Shown here piece by piece: positions 1-7,207 of a stretch of 64,000 nucleotides of DNA. Position numbers and translations under genes: made by a program. This DNA comes from JAGOUU01 sp964387745 (GTDB lineage: Bacteria; Pseudomonadota; Gammaproteobacteria; JAGOUU01): assembly GCA_964387745.1 (NCBI GenBank), contig CAYLXL010000006.1, positions 1 to 64,000 on the forward strand, in the 5' to 3' direction. The number at the start of each line of letters is the position of its first letter. Within the stretch, counting starts at the first letter, position 1. The notes under the pieces were generated by a model. That model saw only the letters and a list, made by a program, of their open reading frames with translations. It ran no database searches and had not been told where the DNA came from.

Positions 1-200
1 CAATATATTTTATTGGCTTAGGCTTGGATAGCCGTGGATAACCGGATGCTTACTTATATTGGAGGTTATAGCATATTAATTATAGGAATTTATGGCAAAC
101 ACACTTGCCGAGAGCTTACTATATATCTAGAGCAGAAAAATTTGAGGCCAATTTGGGTCATAGGGAACGACTTGGATTTCTAAGGTATTTTAAGGTTGTT

Positions 201-239
201 ATGCCCCTAAAGTTACAAATACTGTAATTATACGGACAT
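201..239. repeat. 39-nt hairpin repeat, copy 1
   Basis: This 39-nt unit begins ATGCCCCTAAAG and ends ACGGACAT. It has the same length and the same ATG...CAT borders as the copies at 292, 344 and 3499. The dyad is less perfect than in copy 2. Confidence 0.45.
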
Positions 240-291
240 GCTAACTCTAAAAAAATGTGTAACTAACTGTAATTTAGCGATTATGATCAAT

Positions 292-330
292 ATGTCCTTT
301 AGGTTACGAATAATGAAACCTAAAGGACAT
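292..330. repeat. 39-nt hairpin repeat, copy 2 (perfect stem)
   Basis: ATGTCCTTTAGGTT (292-305) is an exact inverted match to AACCTAAAGGACAT (317-330), leaving an 11-nt loop. Read in reverse complement, its loop also resembles the loops of copies 3 and 4, so the copies share more than the stem. No U-run follows, which argues against an ordinary terminator. Confidence 0.75.
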
Positions 331-343
331 GAATGCGTTTAAC

Positions 344-382
344 ATGTCTTAAAAGTGTCATATTTCGTTACTTTTAGGACAC
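344..382. repeat. 39-nt hairpin repeat, copy 3
   Basis: TGTCTTAAAAGT (345-356) pairs with ACTTTTAGGACA (370-381), with 11 of 12 positions matching. The loop contains CATATTTCG, as in the copy at 3499. It lies 13 bp from copy 2. Confidence 0.7.
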
Positions 383-428
383 GCTATTCTCGGTGCCTGA
401 AGTTGAGCACGCTTTTAATCGTGACAAC

Positions 429-1589
429 TTATTCATAAACATCTGCCCTGATTTTCGTAGGTTCTTCTAAAATGTTTAATATTTCGGTAGCGCAATAAAC
501 TTTGTCTCGCTTATTATCATTCGTTTTTTTAATAATACCTGCGGCTTCAAGTTTTTGAACACCTCGCTGGGCGGTGCTATAAACAATACCCAGATCTTCA
601 GCAATTTTATTGGTAGTGAAATAAGGGTTTACAGCTAAATGCTGCACTATCTCCAATGGGACTTGAGAGCCACTGCTTGCAACAGTAATTTTCCATTTAT
701 TTAATAATTCATTAATACGTTCAGCGCGCGATAAAACATCTTCGGATTGAACAGCAATGCCATTGAGAAAATAAATAAGCCACTCGTGCCAACTGCCTTT
801 TGAGCTAACGTTATAAAGTTGTTTATAGTACTCATCGCGTGTTGCTTCAAAAAATGCAGACAAATAGAGCGAAGGTGAAGGCAGCATTCTTTGCTCAACA
901 AGCAATAGCATAATCAACAGTCGTCCAACACGCCCATTACCATCTAAAAAGGGGTGGATGGCTTCAAATTGATAATGACAAAGCGCTATATGGATCAATG
1001 GCGGTAATGATCTATCATGTAAAAAGTTTTCCAACTCTCCTAAGCAATCCATTAAATTGTCAGGGGGTGGCGGCACAAACTTAGCCGTGTTCAACGTACA
1101 GCCGGGAGATCCAATCCAATTTTGACTACGCCTAAATTCCCCCGGTGTTGCATGGGAGCCCCTTACGCCTTGCATTAAGTGCTCATGGATTTCTTTGATA
1201 AGACGTAGTGATAACGGAAGCTCTGTTAATCTACCCAGTCCATAATCAAGCGCCTTGATGTAGTTTTGCACCTCTTGTAGATCGTCTGGGTTTTGCTTTA
1301 CATGGGCACCGGCGTTAGCGGCTAAAATTTCCCTTAGGGTTGCTTGGGTACCTTCAATCTTGCTGGACAGCACAGCTTCTCGGGTAATGAATGGGCGCAT
1401 CAAAAAATGAGGATTGGGTAACTTGACTCCTTCGCGCGCTAATTTTCCAAGCAAGAAATCGGCGCGGGAGAGGCTATTTACCACTGCATTATCCCACTCC
1501 AGTTTAGGTGGCAAACTATGGGGCACAAAGGCATTATACCCTTTAGGTGATTTAACGATTTGTCCTGCGGGGGACTGTTGTATATCCAT
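429..1589 (-). CDS. Fic family protein, class II, with C-terminal winged helix
   Basis: This 386-residue protein is predicted to transfer AMP or a related nucleotide to hydroxyl side chains of target proteins. The complete catalytic motif HPFLDGNGRVGR lies at residues 212-223. A class II inhibitory motif, S-S-K-I-E-G at 75-80, lies ahead of it in the Fic N-terminal domain, so the enzyme is probably auto-inhibited. Residues about 320-370 form a winged-helix DNA-binding domain, common in stand-alone bacterial Fic proteins and suggesting autoregulation. An inverted repeat lies 41-70 bp upstream of the start. No antitoxin partner or secretion signal is visible. The target is unknown. Confidence 0.93.
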   Translation of the reverse strand: MDIQQSPAGQIVKSPKGYNAFVPHSLPPKLEWDNAVVNSLSRADFLLGKLAREGVKLPNPHFLMRPFITREAVLSSKIEGTQATLREILAANAGAHVKQNPDDLQEVQNYIKALDYGLGRLTELPLSLRLIKEIHEHLMQGVRGSHATPGEFRRSQNWIGSPGCTLNTAKFVPPPPDNLMDCLGELENFLHDRSLPPLIHIALCHYQFEAIHPFLDGNGRVGRLLIMLLLVEQRMLPSPSLYLSAFFEATRDEYYKQLYNVSSKGSWHEWLIYFLNGIAVQSEDVLSRAERINELLNKWKITVASSGSQVPLEIVQHLAVNPYFTTNKIAEDLGIVYSTAQRGVQKLEAAGIIKKTNDNKRDKVYCATEILNILEEPTKIRADVYE

Positions 1590-1911
1590 GTAACTGGCCT
1601 CTATCTGATTATGCTTATATGATAATCGTTATTCTCGAAAACGTCAATATTCGAGAATAGCGTCGTTTCTTATCACCATTCATGAGAATAAGGGTGCAGG
1701 ATATTATCAGATATCATAGAAATCGATAATAGTGATGATTTTTATCACCCTTTCTGATAATAACTGACAATAACTGGTAGCATTATCATCGAAATCTGCT
1801 GGAATCGCAGTCGGTGAAGTTGACATCCCCCATCATGTTTGGAGGTGGTTATTTAGAAGAGTGCTGACCTCCGCCACCCTACATTCTTCTAACTATGTGC
1901 AAAGCACTTCG
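1590..1911. other. Gene-free spacer with several inverted repeats
   Basis: No gene is visible. The spacer holds the putative fic operator (1630-1659), an 8-bp inverted pair TTAGAAGA/TCTTCTAA (1853-1860 and 1885-1892) and a GGAGGT/ACCTCC pair inside the same interval. A compact hairpin follows at 1889-1916. Confidence 0.45.
1630..1659. promoter_or_regulatory. Inverted repeat upstream of fic (putative operator)
   Basis: TATTCTCGAA (1630-1639) and TTCGAGAATA (1650-1659) form a perfect 10-bp dyad with a 10-nt spacer, about 40 bp upstream of the fic start at 1589. A further half-site-like GAGAATA lies at about 1684-1690. Its position and the winged helix of the product suggest autoregulation; this is inference. 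Confidence 0.5.
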
Positions 1912-1916
1912 TTAGA
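1889..1916. terminator. Hairpin at the 3' end of the ATPase gene
   Basis: On the plus strand TTCTAAC-TAT-GTGC-AAA-GCAC-TTC-GTTAGA forms nested stems TCTAAC/GTTAGA and GTGC/GCAC. It overlaps the stop codon of the minus-strand ATPase gene (1912-1914). There is no strong U-run, so a role as terminator or 3' stabilising hairpin is only likely. Confidence 0.4.
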
Positions 1917-1946
1917 CAAGTCGAACTTCGGGCAGCATGCCAGAAT
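1897..1946. repeat. 50-bp dispersed repeat, copy 1 (overlaps ATPase C-terminus)
   Basis: The 50 bp from 1897 match 4329-4378 at 47 positions. Read on the minus strand, this copy supplies the last eleven codons of the ATPase gene (NSGMLPEVRLV) and its stop. The second copy lies just behind the stop codon of the second fic gene, so both copies sit at 3' gene ends. Confidence 0.8.
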
Positions 1947-3381
1947 TATCTTCCAAAAAATCTACAATATCAACGATGAGATAAAAGTAAGGATTTGTGG
2001 CGACAGAAGACGCAACACCGCTTAAATGAAACAGCACCGCTACTTTTGCAAATCCTTTTGGAGCCTTTAATCTTGATATCTTGTCTTGCATTTCAGAGAT
2101 GATTTCACCACTTATTGCACGTCTTTTAAATTTGAATTCACAAATAAACAAGCTGTTCGTTTTGGTTTGTATTAGATAATCAATTTGGCAACCTTGTTGA
2201 GTTGTGGTTTTGGTTTGTCTATAAGGACCGCTACGTACAATATCCACGGCTGAAATACCTAGTTTTTGATGTAAAAACGAACGATTTTGTAAAAGCAATG
2301 CTTCGAGCTGCAATCCCATATGTGTTTCAAATCCATACATGGTAGATAAGGGCACTTGATCGAATCCACCGTCAGCAATAGCGCCCAGATTTGGTTCAAT
2401 TACTTTCAGATAAAACCTCATATATGGGTCTGAGATTCTATATAAGCTTTGCTTTAGGGGGGCAGCCGTTTTAAAAGACCATAATGATTGCTTAACAACA
2501 AAACCAGCCACAAGGAGATGATCCATTATTTGGCTTAGCGTACCGCTATGAGCAAATCCTATGCTCTGCCTAATTTCTGATAGAGTTCTGGCACCATCTT
2601 TGAGGCTATCTAGGATTTTTTTATATGTAGCACTCTTACCATTAAAGAGATCGTGAAAAATACGATCAAATTCGGTAACAAGTAATCCGCTTTTCTCAAA
2701 GGCGAGCTGTTTGATATTATCATCAGCAGTCATACCAGAATTAAATTGCTCTAAGTACCATGGAACACCGCCAACGATGCTGAGCAACTTGTACATATCG
2801 TAATGAGAAAGCTGCATGCCAAGCGTTCGTAAAAACTCAGCGCTTTCTGGAATCGATAAGGGTTCTAAACTGATAGTTAAATTGATGCGCCCAAAGAATG
2901 CTGTGCTCTTTAGGATATTTTCTTCAATCCAGGTTGATACTGATCCACAAAACACAAGCAACACATGCATCATTTGCTTGTCCCACCAAACTTTAAGTTT
3001 GGGGATAAAGCTAGGGTCTTTTGATCCCATCCACGAAATCTCATCAAGCAAGATGATATCTCCAAGCTTAATATGAAGACTTAAATGCTCAAAGGCATCA
3101 CTCCAATCTAGAAAAGTCATAGGCGGGATTTTGAGCATCAATGCGAGTTGCCGCGCAAAATTATCCCTTTGTTGTTGGGCGGAAATGCTCTCTTCCGGAG
3201 CTAGTCCTGCAAAACTCCAAAATGTTTGAGCATTAGAGATTTTAGCAAATTCCCCTATAAGCCTGCTTTTTCCAATTCTCCTTCGTCCTTTAACGACGAC
3301 AAGGCTGGATGTTTTCTTTTTATACAGAGCTTTTAACTGTTCTAGTTCGGCTTTCCGGCCAATAAATACTGGGTTGGACAT
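1912..3381 (-). CDS. Archaeal-type AAA ATPase with DUF234/nuclease-like C-terminus
   Basis: This 489-residue protein is a P-loop ATPase of the archaeal-ATPase/DUF234 class. Walker A is GRRRIGKS (residues 32-39), Walker B is DIILLDE (108-114), and a CGS sensor-like segment lies near 145. The middle carries a winged-helix-like part (about 255-310). The C-terminus has a PD-(D/E)xK-like pattern, with D401 and then E415-F-K417, resembling a restriction-like nuclease fold. Its cellular role is not established; the family is common in mobile or defence-like settings. I place the start at 3381 because GAGG lies 5 nt upstream of that ATG; an ATG at 3396 is also open. A 50-bp repeat forms the C-terminal tail. 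Confidence 0.85.
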   Translation of the reverse strand: MSNPVFIGRKAELEQLKALYKKKTSSLVVVKGRRRIGKSRLIGEFAKISNAQTFWSFAGLAPEESISAQQQRDNFARQLALMLKIPPMTFLDWSDAFEHLSLHIKLGDIILLDEISWMGSKDPSFIPKLKVWWDKQMMHVLLVFCGSVSTWIEENILKSTAFFGRINLTISLEPLSIPESAEFLRTLGMQLSHYDMYKLLSIVGGVPWYLEQFNSGMTADDNIKQLAFEKSGLLVTEFDRIFHDLFNGKSATYKKILDSLKDGARTLSEIRQSIGFAHSGTLSQIMDHLLVAGFVVKQSLWSFKTAAPLKQSLYRISDPYMRFYLKVIEPNLGAIADGGFDQVPLSTMYGFETHMGLQLEALLLQNRSFLHQKLGISAVDIVRSGPYRQTKTTTQQGCQIDYLIQTKTNSLFICEFKFKRRAISGEIISEMQDKISRLKAPKGFAKVAVLFHLSGVASSVATNPYFYLIVDIVDFLEDNSGMLPEVRLV

Positions 3382-3394
3382 TACGACCTCTATC

Positions 3395-3428
3395 ATGCTT
3401 AAGATATACTATATCATATCTTGAGCAT
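3395..3428. promoter_or_regulatory. Inverted repeat upstream of the ATPase gene (putative operator)
   Basis: ATGCTTAAGATAT (3395-3407) is inverted as ATATCTTGAGCAT (3416-3428), with 12 of 13 matches and an 8-nt spacer. A third half-site, ATGCTCAAGATGATAT, follows at 3448-3463. Placement directly before the start suggests an operator bound by the product or by an unseen regulator. Confidence 0.5.
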
Positions 3429-3462
3429 AACATTAAGTCAACAATAAATGCTCAAGATGATA

Positions 3463-3485
3463 TTTTTAGCTTCTTGAGATTCGAT
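3463..3485. repeat. 23-bp dispersed repeat (copy 1)
   Basis: TTTTTAGCTTCTTGAGATT followed by CGAT recurs at 5867-5889 with one mismatch. Both copies lie in intergenic DNA of the same accessory block. Confidence 0.6.
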
Positions 3486-3498
3486 GATACTACACATC

Positions 3499-3537
3499 AT
3501 GCTCTCTAGGTTTCATATTTCGATACCTATGGGACAT
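3499..3537. repeat. 39-nt hairpin repeat, copy 4
   Basis: This 39-nt unit has ATG...CAT borders, a TAGGT/ACCTA core stem and the shared CATATTTCG loop. It is related to the copies at 201-382 and lies on the other side of the fic/ATPase pair, so the family brackets these two genes. Confidence 0.6.
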
Positions 3538-3604
3538 ATCATGTGCTATGATTACGTAGCTTAGATCATTCATATGAAAATTATCAGTAAACAGTGAGGG
3601 TCTT

Positions 3605-4288
3605 ATGATTGCTGCTACAAAAGATAAAAAATTTTATTTACTGTGGCTATCTTCAGTTTTAGGAGCTATTGCAGTTCTACCATACGCAACTGCAATAGCT
3701 GGTATTGAATTATCAACAACTATGCTATTCGGAACCCTAATTCAAGCCACCCTAATATATGCAATTGTTACATTTTTTGGCATCAGATTTGCCGAAAAAG
3801 CAAATTTCCAAATCAGTTCCTCTAAAGAATACATTGTTCCATCTATGATATCTGGTCTTGTTGTAGGGCTGATTCTGAAACTGCCAGATCAATTCATATT
3901 TAAGTATCATGCCCATATATTGCTTAACAATCTTCCTGATGTGGATTTGTTATATAGGATTTTAGCTTCATTTTATGGCGCTATAAATGAAGAAGTGCTT
4001 CTCAGATTATTTAGCATATCTCTAGTAGCGCTGTTGTTACAAAAATTTACAAAATTAAGCAAGAAATCTATTGCGATACTATCCATTATTTTGTGTGCGC
4101 TACTCTTCGCTGTTGGGCATCTTCCAATGCTTTATAAAATTGTAGACCCAAACACATATGACGTAGTGAGGGTTTTGCTTTTGAATGGGTTTGCTGGAAT
4201 TGCATTTGGATTGTTGTACTATAGATATGGGCTTGTAGCATCAATGCTAAGTCATTTTATAGCTGATTTAGTAATACATGTATTTTGA
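3605..4288 (+). CDS. CPBP family intramembrane metalloprotease
   Basis: A hydrophobic 227-residue protein with about six to eight membrane segments. It carries the CPBP/Abi hallmarks: E129-E130-xxx-R134, F168-xxx-H172 and H217-xxx-D221. These residues form the glutamate-dependent active site of Rce1-like intramembrane proteases. In bacteria the family includes bacteriocin-immunity proteins and enzymes of unknown substrate. A Shine-Dalgarno-like AGTGAGGG lies just upstream of the start. The gene stands alone on the plus strand between minus-strand accessory genes, with similar short sequences (TTACGTA...GATCATT) on either side. The substrate cannot be told from sequence. Confidence 0.88.
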   Translation: MIAATKDKKFYLLWLSSVLGAIAVLPYATAIAGIELSTTMLFGTLIQATLIYAIVTFFGIRFAEKANFQISSSKEYIVPSMISGLVVGLILKLPDQFIFKYHAHILLNNLPDVDLLYRILASFYGAINEEVLLRLFSISLVALLLQKFTKLSKKSIAILSIILCALLFAVGHLPMLYKIVDPNTYDVVRVLLLNGFAGIAFGLLYYRYGLVASMLSHFIADLVIHVF

Positions 4289-4310
4289 ATTACGAATTAC
4301 AGATTTACGT

Positions 4311-4327
4311 AACTGGTTAAGATCATT
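4311..4327. repeat. 17-bp dispersed repeat (AACTGGTTAAGATCATT)
   Basis: The same sequence, with one extra C, recurs at 5578-5595. A looser version (TTACGTAGCTTAGATCATTC) lies upstream of the CPBP gene at about 3553-3572. Copies therefore sit before and after the CPBP gene and behind the second fic operator. Confidence 0.5.
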
Positions 4328-4328
4328 C

Positions 4329-4378
4329 GTGCAAAGCACTTCGTTAGACAAGTCAAACTTCAGGCGGCATGCCAGAAT
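4329..4378. repeat. 50-bp dispersed repeat, copy 2
   Basis: 47 of 50 positions match 1897-1946. It starts two bases beyond the stop codon of the second fic gene, in the same relative orientation as copy 1 has to the ATPase gene. Confidence 0.8.
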
Positions 4379-4380
4379 GA

Positions 4381-5481
4381 TCATAGAATTTCCTTCACAA
4401 TAACATCGTAAGGCTCGGCCAGCTTATATTTTCTGGCTTTGTTAGAGGCGTCTACTATTTCTAAAAAACCACTCTCAACCCACTTTTTGCACAGCGCAGC
4501 ATTCGTTCTAGGCTGGAAGCCAAATAGATCTCCTATTTGCTTGGCTGTAACAACATCATATCCCTTAAATAATTCCAAGGCTTTGCGTTGTTTCGGATCT
4601 AAGGTGCGCAAAACTTGCGAATGATCTTTTTCGCCGCTCTCATTGCTTGCAATCATTTGTGCTACAACTTTCTCAAAAGCAAAAGCCATCCCTTCCGTAA
4701 AATATTCCACCCAAGGGGTTATATCGCTTTCCGTCCTTCCAAAATAATAATTGTGAGATGGACCAATGCTAATAGCACGATAATAGCCAAGTAAATTTTT
4801 AGCATAATATTCTTCAAGAGAATACAGGCCTTTTAAATCATACCCACCAAGGTGCAAAATTAGGGTTGTCAGTAACCTGCTTGTTCGTCCATTACCGTCA
4901 TAATAGGGATGAATTGTTGCAAACTGATAATGAGCAATACCAGCGACAATAGGGCATGGTATCTCTTCATTTTCTTTGATCCATGACACTAAATTGCGCA
5001 TAAGACCTGGTACATCTTTGGCTTCTGGAGGCATATAGACGATTGTTCCTGTGCCGCTGTCTTTGATAACATTTTGTCCATCTCGGTAAGGTGTTGGTTT
5101 AATGCGCGTTCTTCCATCGCTCATCACCAGAGCATGCAAAGTTTGAATGATTTTTTCGGTAACGGGATGGTTTTGTGAGGCATATTGTTCAAGCTGAGCG
5201 AGTGCAGCATAATAGCCTTTTACTTCATGCTCATCACGTTCTCTACCGGGGAAATGACCTTGAAGCTGAATAACCTCTTTGATCTCATCAGGTTTGAGCT
5301 GATTACCTTCTATCATCGTCGAATAATGCGTAGTATATAGCTTTGCGGTCTCACGCAGGGAGGCGAGAACTGTAGGATTAACAGGCAGTAACGCAACCTT
5401 TTCCTTTGCAGCCTCAATTCTCATCAGACTTTTGGCAATACCAGATGTTATGCTGTAGACGGGTTTAAAGTTTGTCGGCAT
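4381..5481 (-). CDS. Fic family protein, class II (second copy)
   Basis: A 366-residue Fic protein, clearly different from the one at 429-1589. The inhibitory motif S-T-M-I-E-G is at residues 54-59, and the catalytic motif HPYYDGNGRTSR at 191-202 is complete. A C-terminal winged helix spans roughly residues 300-350. The protein should AMPylate, or otherwise nucleotidylate, a target and be held inactive by its own inhibitory helix. It is bordered downstream by the 50-bp repeat and upstream by its own inverted repeat. Target and physiological role are unknown. Confidence 0.93.
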   Translation of the reverse strand: MPTNFKPVYSITSGIAKSLMRIEAAKEKVALLPVNPTVLASLRETAKLYTTHYSTMIEGNQLKPDEIKEVIQLQGHFPGRERDEHEVKGYYAALAQLEQYASQNHPVTEKIIQTLHALVMSDGRTRIKPTPYRDGQNVIKDSGTGTIVYMPPEAKDVPGLMRNLVSWIKENEEIPCPIVAGIAHYQFATIHPYYDGNGRTSRLLTTLILHLGGYDLKGLYSLEEYYAKNLLGYYRAISIGPSHNYYFGRTESDITPWVEYFTEGMAFAFEKVVAQMIASNESGEKDHSQVLRTLDPKQRKALELFKGYDVVTAKQIGDLFGFQPRTNAALCKKWVESGFLEIVDASNKARKYKLAEPYDVIVKEIL

Positions 5482-5497
5482 GATATAAGCTCATTAT

Positions 5498-5534
5498 CGG
5501 TTTATCTTATATTGTTTATTATGCAGATAAACGG
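5498..5534. promoter_or_regulatory. Inverted repeat upstream of second fic (putative operator)
   Basis: CGGTTTATCT (5498-5507) and AGATAAACGG (5525-5534) are inverted with 9 of 10 matches. A further half-site, GCCGATAAAT, lies at about 5556-5565. The dyad is 17 bp upstream of the start and differs in sequence from those of the neighbouring fic and ATPase genes. Confidence 0.5.
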
Positions 5535-5577
5535 CGCATAAGTCAAGTATAACATGCCGATAAATTGCGAATCACAT

Positions 5578-5595
5578 AACCTGGTTAAGATCATT
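5578..5595. repeat. 18-bp dispersed repeat (AACCTGGTTAAGATCATT)
   Basis: Near-identical to 4311-4327, with one extra C. It is intergenic and has no visible gene association. Confidence 0.5.
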
Positions 5596-5698
5596 ATAAA
5601 ACAATGACGGCAGGCAGCAGCAAAGTTTGGTTTATCAAAACAAGAGTGCAATAGGATGTCGAGTGCTTTCGTATATGAAAAAACTGACGAAATTTATC

Positions 5699-5840
5699 GG
5701 GTCTATGATATTTTTAGTGGGTAATAACTTTAGTAATCACTCAATTTGTTAAAAGTACTATTTACGTAGCAAATAATCCAAGAATGAATTCAGTGGAATA
5801 CCCATGATCCACCCATTCAAATCTTCATAGAACCAATTTA
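5699..5840. mobile_element. MITE-like inverted-repeat element, copy A
   Basis: The left end, GGGTCTATGATATTTTTAGT (from 5699), is roughly inverted at the right end (5812-5840, reverse complement containing TTCTATGAAGATTTGAATGGG). The same two ends occur, better matched, at 20836-21010. No ORF lies between them. I read this as a short non-autonomous element; I saw no clear target duplication. Confidence 0.5.
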
Positions 5841-5866
5841 TCACAAATATCTGAGTAATTATAATG

Positions 5867-5889
5867 TTTTTAGCTTCTTGAGATTTGAT
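5867..5889. repeat. 23-bp dispersed repeat (copy 2)
   Basis: TTTTTAGCTTCTTGAGATT followed by TGAT matches 3463-3485 with one substitution. Confidence 0.6.
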
Positions 5890-5902
5890 ACTGACAGCTG
5901 TC

Positions 5903-6676
5903 TTACCATAAAATAAACTCCTTTATAAAAATTGCCATTCCAACCATCCATATAAAGTACCCAAAAGCTATTTTTAAGCTGTCTCTCTTAAGAAATTTTG
6001 AAACATATAATCCGATAATCATACCTGATAGGGCTGGAACCAAATATTTACCTAGATTAATGTAATCAGCGAAAACAAAATGATGCCTATCTGCAGTAAA
6101 CCCTATCAATGAATTGACTGTAATAATAAAAAGCGAGGTGGGGATAGCTTTTTGCATGGAAACCCCCATCAGCAGCACGAGTGTCGGGATAATAAGAAAC
6201 CCTCCGCCAGCACCAAGCAATCCCATAACGATCCCAAGGCTTAAACCTAAAGAAGCAACTTTTATAATCTGATTCTTACCTATATGATTCTCAGGCTCAA
6301 CCCTAGAATCTTTTATCATGAAATAACCCGCAGCGGTCATGAAACTAAGTAATAAAATAACTAATGCTTTATCAATTGATATAAATACTATCTTTTGAGG
6401 TAAATTAGGAATAATAAAATGACGAGCTGTGAATATTCCTAACAGCGACGGAATTAAAAAAAAGATAATCTTTTTAAAAAGGATATGATGACGATAACGA
6501 AATGCCGCAATAAATGCCGTTGTTCCAACTACAACAAGAGAATAACTAGTAGCAACAAGAATAGGCATTCTAAACAGATAAACCAAAATAGGAATCGTCA
6601 AAATGGAACCGCCAGCACCGACAAGCCCCAAAGTAACCCCCATAACCACTAAAGCGCTGTAACCCATTAACTCCAT
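5903..6676 (-). CDS. TSUP (TauE/SafE) family sulfite/sulfonate exporter
   Basis: A polytopic membrane protein of 257 residues with the internal duplication of the TSUP family. The motif G-A-G-G-S-I-L-T-I-P near the N-terminus is echoed as G-A-G-G-G-F-L-I-I-P in the second half, each opening a four-helix bundle. Members export sulfite, thiosulfate or organosulfur anions. The reading frame is open back to 6727, but the ATG at 6676 follows the rhodanese stop by 2 nt and gives the usual N-terminus, so I prefer it. Pairing with a rhodanese suggests removal of sulfite or sulfide-derived species; the exact substrate is inference. Confidence 0.85.
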   Translation of the reverse strand: MELMGYSALVVMGVTLGLVGAGGSILTIPILVYLFRMPILVATSYSLVVVGTTAFIAAFRYRHHILFKKIIFFLIPSLLGIFTARHFIIPNLPQKIVFISIDKALVILLLSFMTAAGYFMIKDSRVEPENHIGKNQIIKVASLGLSLGIVMGLLGAGGGFLIIPTLVLLMGVSMQKAIPTSLFIITVNSLIGFTADRHHFVFADYINLGKYLVPALSGMIIGLYVSKFLKRDSLKIAFGYFIWMVGMAIFIKEFILW

Positions 6677-6678
6677 AT

Positions 6679-7188
6679 TTACTGATTCCAAGGCATTTTT
6701 GCGAGCAGCTTTGACATGCCACACCAACCGGTGATGCCTGCGAACATCAACCCTAGACCTATAAAACCTGGCAGAATATAAAAAACAGGGTTAATCATTG
6801 TGCCCAATAGAGTCCCAGTAAAGGCTAACAATCCTGCAGCAAATTGAGTTTGTCTATCAAGAGGTAAAATATTTGAGCCAGACTTTTTAACCCGATAACC
6901 TGCTTCACTCCACATACTTATCCCACCCTCAAGAGAATATACATCTAACGAAGGATCAGACGCTAAAAGTTTAGCACAAGCCGCAGCACTTCTTTTACCA
7001 GACTTGCAGTGAATAACTATGGGGCTTTTAGTTGATGGTAATCTATCTAAACTGATTTCACTAAGTGGTATAAGATGAGCACCGTCAATACACTCGCTCC
7101 TATGCTCAGCTGGCTCTCTTACATCAATAAGCAGAACATCATTATTATCTAATCTTTTTTTTAATTCAGAGACAGTAATCGTTTTCAT
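6679..7188 (-). CDS. Rhodanese with C-terminal DUF2892 membrane domain (YgaP-like)
   Basis: Residues 1-100 form a rhodanese domain with the active loop C61-K-S-G-K-R-S, which carries a persulfide on C61. Residues about 110-169 contain two hydrophobic segments of the DUF2892/YgaP type, anchoring the enzyme in the inner membrane. The TSUP gene follows after 2 nt, so the two are co-transcribed and probably handle sulfane sulfur and sulfite together. A TTAAACC/GGTTTAA dyad lies 20 bp upstream of the start. Confidence 0.88.
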   Translation of the reverse strand: MKTITVSELKKRLDNNDVLLIDVREPAEHRSECIDGAHLIPLSEISLDRLPSTKSPIVIHCKSGKRSAAACAKLLASDPSLDVYSLEGGISMWSEAGYRVKKSGSNILPLDRQTQFAAGLLAFTGTLLGTMINPVFYILPGFIGLGLMFAGITGWCGMSKLLAKMPWNQ

Positions 7189-7207
7189 CAGGACCTTAAC
7201 ATTAATA

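Larger units (their letters stand above)
1..428. other. Gene-free segment with hairpin repeats
   Basis: No convincing gene is visible here. The segment holds three of the four 39-nt hairpin repeats listed separately (201-239, 292-330, 344-382). A frame-1 open stretch at 22-183 has no credible start and matches nothing I recognise; it may be a remnant. The 11-mer CGCTATTCTCG at 382-392 recurs inverted at 1652-1662, so it brackets the neighbouring fic gene. Confidence 0.5.
5482..5902. other. Gene-free spacer with operator and MITE-like element
   Basis: No gene is visible. The segment contains the fic operator (5498-5534), the 18-bp repeat at 5578-5595, a MITE-like element (5699-5840) and the 23-bp repeat at 5867-5889. 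Confidence 0.5.

Noticed and set aside
22..183. 53-codon open stretch at the window start
   Set aside because: There is no plausible start context and no family recognised; it may be a remnant but cannot be called a gene.
201..382. 39-nt hairpins considered as a CRISPR array
   Set aside because: Spacing is irregular (52 and 13 bp), copies are diverged, one is inverted, and no cas genes are near.
2816..3076. Plus-strand open frame inside the ATPase gene
   Set aside because: It is fully antisense to conserved Walker B coding sequence and has no recognisable domain or ribosome site.
1889..4378. Repeats at gene ends considered as integron attC sites
   Set aside because: GTCTAAC/GTTAGA resembles attC boxes, but the dyad is only about 28 bp, the second copy lacks the left box, gene orientation is mixed and no integrase is seen.
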